From contig KE159636.1 of assembly GCA_000403315.2 (NCBI GenBank), positions 1,896,041-1,960,040 on the forward strand: a DNA stretch of 64,000 nucleotides. Direction: 5' to 3'. Below are positions 62,043 through 64,000 of this stretch, piece after piece (position 1 is the first letter of the stretch; every line of letters begins with the position of its first letter). Made by a program: the position numbers and the translations under genes. This stretch comes from Lachnospiraceae bacterium A2. Its GTDB lineage: Bacteria > Bacillota > Clostridia > Lachnospirales > Lachnospiraceae. The notes beneath the pieces are model-generated. The model searched no databases, was not told the DNA's origin, and saw only the letters and a program-made list of their open reading frames with translations.

Positions 62043-63089
62043 ATGGAATACGGCATAAAGAATTTTGTGAAGCATACCATGCAGTATGCCCCATGGCTCC
62101 TGCTCCTGTTTGGGGTGGATGCATTTGGGGCATTACTCCTGTGGCTGGCCGACGTGCAGGCCTTTTATGCGCTGCTGGCGGCAGCCCTGCTTGCTACGGC
62201 CCTCCTGTTCCTGATGGTGTGCCTTGGGCTGTCCCGTCTGGAAGGGAAGCGGGAGCAGGCTTTTTTGGAATTCCTTTCTGACCCGGATGAATACCACGAA
62301 GAAGCCTTGCTGAAAACCCTTGGCATGGCGCAGCGGGAATATATTTCCCTCCTGGGCAGGAAGCTGCGGGACAATCAGGCTGCGTATGCAAGGCTGCAGG
62401 TGCAGCTAAGCGACTATGAGGAATATGTGGAATCCTGGGCCCATGAAACAAAAACGCCCCTTTCTTTATTGACGCTGCTCCTTGACAACCGCAGGGAGGA
62501 GCTGCCCCAGGCCGTGGCCTTTAAGCTGGATTATGCCCGGAACCGCATACAGGAATCCATAGGGCAGATGCTGTTTTACGCGCGGCTAAAGGGTACGCGG
62601 AAGGATTACCTGTTTGAGCCAGTCCATCTCTGCCTGTGCATGGAGGAGGTACTGGAGGATTATAAGCCCCTGCTGGAAGAAAAGCGGTTCCAGGTCCATC
62701 TTCATGGGCTGGAAGGCACCGTGTATTCTGACCGGAGGGGCCTTTCCTTTCTGTTTGGGCAAATCGTCAGCAATTCCATAAAATATTGCGGGAAGGATCC
62801 GGAGCTTTGGGCAGAATCCTTCCAAAAAGAAGGCCGGACAGTCGTAAGCATACGGGATAACGGCATTGGGGCGGCAGGCTGCGACCTGCCCTATATTTTT
62901 GAAAAAGGCTTTACTGGAAGCTCCGGGGAAGGGCGGAAAAAGGCCACCGGGATGGGGCTGTACCTTGCAAAAGGAATTGCAAAGGAATTAAACATAACTT
63001 TGGATGCAGATTCTAAGAAGGGGCAGGGGTTTGAAATGCAGGTTTCATTCCCTGTGGTAAATTTAAAGGATGGCGGGAAAAATTTTTGA
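62043..63089 (+). CDS. BceS-like intramembrane-sensing histidine kinase
   Basis: The 348-residue kinase has two N-terminal membrane helices with almost no loop between them (about 15-65), a short linker, the H box YVESWAHETKTPLSLLTLLL (about 128-147), and ATPase boxes FLFGQIVSNSIKY (N), IRDNGIGA and KATGMGLYLAKGIA (G). The short sensor loop means it relies on the transporter to sense its ligand, as BceS does. AAAGGGATGG lies upstream of the ATG. Confidence 0.92.
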   Translation: MEYGIKNFVKHTMQYAPWLLLLFGVDAFGALLLWLADVQAFYALLAAALLATALLFLMVCLGLSRLEGKREQAFLEFLSDPDEYHEEALLKTLGMAQREYISLLGRKLRDNQAAYARLQVQLSDYEEYVESWAHETKTPLSLLTLLLDNRREELPQAVAFKLDYARNRIQESIGQMLFYARLKGTRKDYLFEPVHLCLCMEEVLEDYKPLLEEKRFQVHLHGLEGTVYSDRRGLSFLFGQIVSNSIKYCGKDPELWAESFQKEGRTVVSIRDNGIGAAGCDLPYIFEKGFTGSSGEGRKKATGMGLYLAKGIAKELNITLDADSKKGQGFEMQVSFPVVNLKDGGKNF

Positions 63090-63139
63090 AAAAATTGAAG
63101 ATACTTCCCCTATCCCTTCGTTATAGTAAATGACAGACA

Positions 63140-63676
63140 GTGGAGAAAGGGAAGGAGGCGGATAAAATCGATAAAGAAGCATATTTCGGTTATCTGTTGG
63201 ATACATATGGAAGATTGGTATATTCCATATGCTTTAAAATGACAGGCAACCAGTTTGACGCAGAAGATTTAGCACAGGAAACTTTTTTATCTGTTTACAA
63301 GAATCTTGCCACTTTCCAAAAGGATTATGAAAAGGCATGGATTTGCAAGATTGCAACGAACAAAGGGCTGGATTTCCTGAAAAGCGCCAAGCGGCGCACC
63401 GAGCCGAAGGAGGACGCGTACTTTGCGGACCTAAAGGATGAAAAGGGAAGCCCGGAAGAAGCATACATCAGGCAGGAATCCAAAGAATATGTCTACACTG
63501 TCTGCCAAAGCCTGAAAAGCCCTTATAAAGAAGTTGCCACAGAGCACTTTTTCCAGGAGAAAACGGCGAAAGAAATTGCTGAAGAAACCAACAAGGGGAT
63601 CAAGACAGTCCAGACCCAGATTTACCGGGCAAAGGCAATGATCCGGAAAATAATGGAAGGGAGGGCGGCCGGATGA
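63140..63676 (+). CDS. ECF-type RNA polymerase sigma factor
   Basis: The protein has sigma region 2 (LVYSICFKMTGNQFDAEDLAQETFLSVYKNL in outline, about 28-58) and region 4 (LKSPYKEVATEHFFQEKTAKEIAEETNKG in outline, about 128-160), without the regions of a primary sigma factor. The start is unclear. GTG at 63140 has no ribosome site. The strong GGAAGGAGG at 63150-63158 lies 8 bases before an ATC codon at 63167, giving a protein of about 169 residues. The next gene overlaps by 4 bases and encodes its likely anti-sigma factor. Confidence 0.85.
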   Translation: MEKGKEADKIDKEAYFGYLLDTYGRLVYSICFKMTGNQFDAEDLAQETFLSVYKNLATFQKDYEKAWICKIATNKGLDFLKSAKRRTEPKEDAYFADLKDEKGSPEEAYIRQESKEYVYTVCQSLKSPYKEVATEHFFQEKTAKEIAEETNKGIKTVQTQIYRAKAMIRKIMEGRAAG

Positions 63677-64000
63677 TAAAGATTAGAGAAAAAAAAGAAC
63701 AGGCGGAAGGGAACATCCAAATGGAAGCACAGAAACCTGCGCATATCAGCAGGGACTTATTCTGCGACTGGCAGGAAGGGAAGTTGGGAACGCCGGAAGA
63801 AACAGATTTTTTTACCCATATCGGCGCCTGCACTTTCTGCGCAGGGCAGTTTGCCAACTGGATGGAAGAAGGGTTCCTGGATGAGGAAGGGCTTGCTTTA
63901 GGGCAGGCTCCCAACGGTAGTTTGGGGAAGGGGACGCCATTGATGGAACCGCCCAAGTACCTAAAGGAAGAAATCATAAGCAGGACCCGGCAACTGGACG
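63673..64000 (+). CDS. Zinc-binding anti-sigma factor, partial
   Basis: The frame opens at an ATGA overlap with the sigma gene and runs off the window after 109 codons. The N-terminal region contains FTHIGACTFCAGQF (about 48-61), the His-x3-Cys-x2-Cys of the ZAS fold that binds ECF sigma factors and can respond to redox change. RDLFCDWQEGK upstream provides a further Cys. Membrane or sensory domains, if any, lie beyond the window. Confidence 0.75.
   Translation, partial: MIKIREKKEQAEGNIQMEAQKPAHISRDLFCDWQEGKLGTPEETDFFTHIGACTFCAGQFANWMEEGFLDEEGLALGQAPNGSLGKGTPLMEPPKYLKEEIISRTRQLD

Overview
The window looks like chromosomal DNA from a Gram-positive anaerobe of the class Clostridia, most probably family Lachnospiraceae. 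This rests on sequence traits: Firmicutes-style AGGAGG ribosome binding sites, a T-box and a lysine riboswitch, NfnAB and FprA flavoenzymes of strict anaerobes, a clostridial cmk-ispH-rpsA-cheR gene order, class III fructose bisphosphatase, a CwlC-like amidase, and moderate G+C. I see no rRNA, tRNA, CRISPR array, prophage or transposase gene. Species cannot be named from the sequence alone.

Layout. 0-5.6 kb: flavoprotein, cmk, ispH, rpsA, cheR and a ferritin-like protein. 5.6-11 kb: a LuxR-type two-component system divergent from a three-gene ABC exporter (LnrJK-LnrLMN-like layout). 11-15 kb: typA, an unlisted-size 48-residue protein and glycerol dehydrogenase. 15-19 kb: a 1014-residue secreted fibronectin-III-like protein and a DUF4190 membrane protein. 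19-26.6 kb: T-box-controlled ileS of the eukaryote-like type, glgP and a TPR lipoprotein. 26.6-31 kb: galR, galK, galT with a clear operator and promoter. 31-37 kb: a DUF134-NifX fusion, hflX, yaaA and a second ABC exporter. 37-42.9 kb: a flagellin remnant, fabH with a FabT-like box, amidase, a TadZ-like protein without a P-loop, cyclophilin, a double-OB SSB and a CobO-like ATPase. 42.9-47.5 kb: lysine-riboswitch-controlled dapA, dapB and fbp. 47.7-53 kb: a Uma2 protein, a decayed FAD enzyme, and a membrane glycosyltransferase-like protein with two small four-helix transporters. 53-58 kb: nfnAB, fprA, sdaAB-sdaAA (redox and serine catabolism). 58-64 kb: a BceAB-BceRS-like peptide-sensing system followed by an ECF sigma factor and its zinc-binding anti-sigma factor, which runs off the end.

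The most unusual feature is intergenic. At least six families of short non-coding repeats fill the gaps between genes. Two families have terminal inverted repeats and flanking direct repeats, as expected of miniature transposable elements (MITEs). Several sit inside regulatory leaders: one between a consensus promoter and the lysine riboswitch, and others between an attenuator and its gene (ileS, dapA). I call these families R1 to R6 below; the names are mine. Non-motility is suggested by a truncated flagellin and an isolated cheR.
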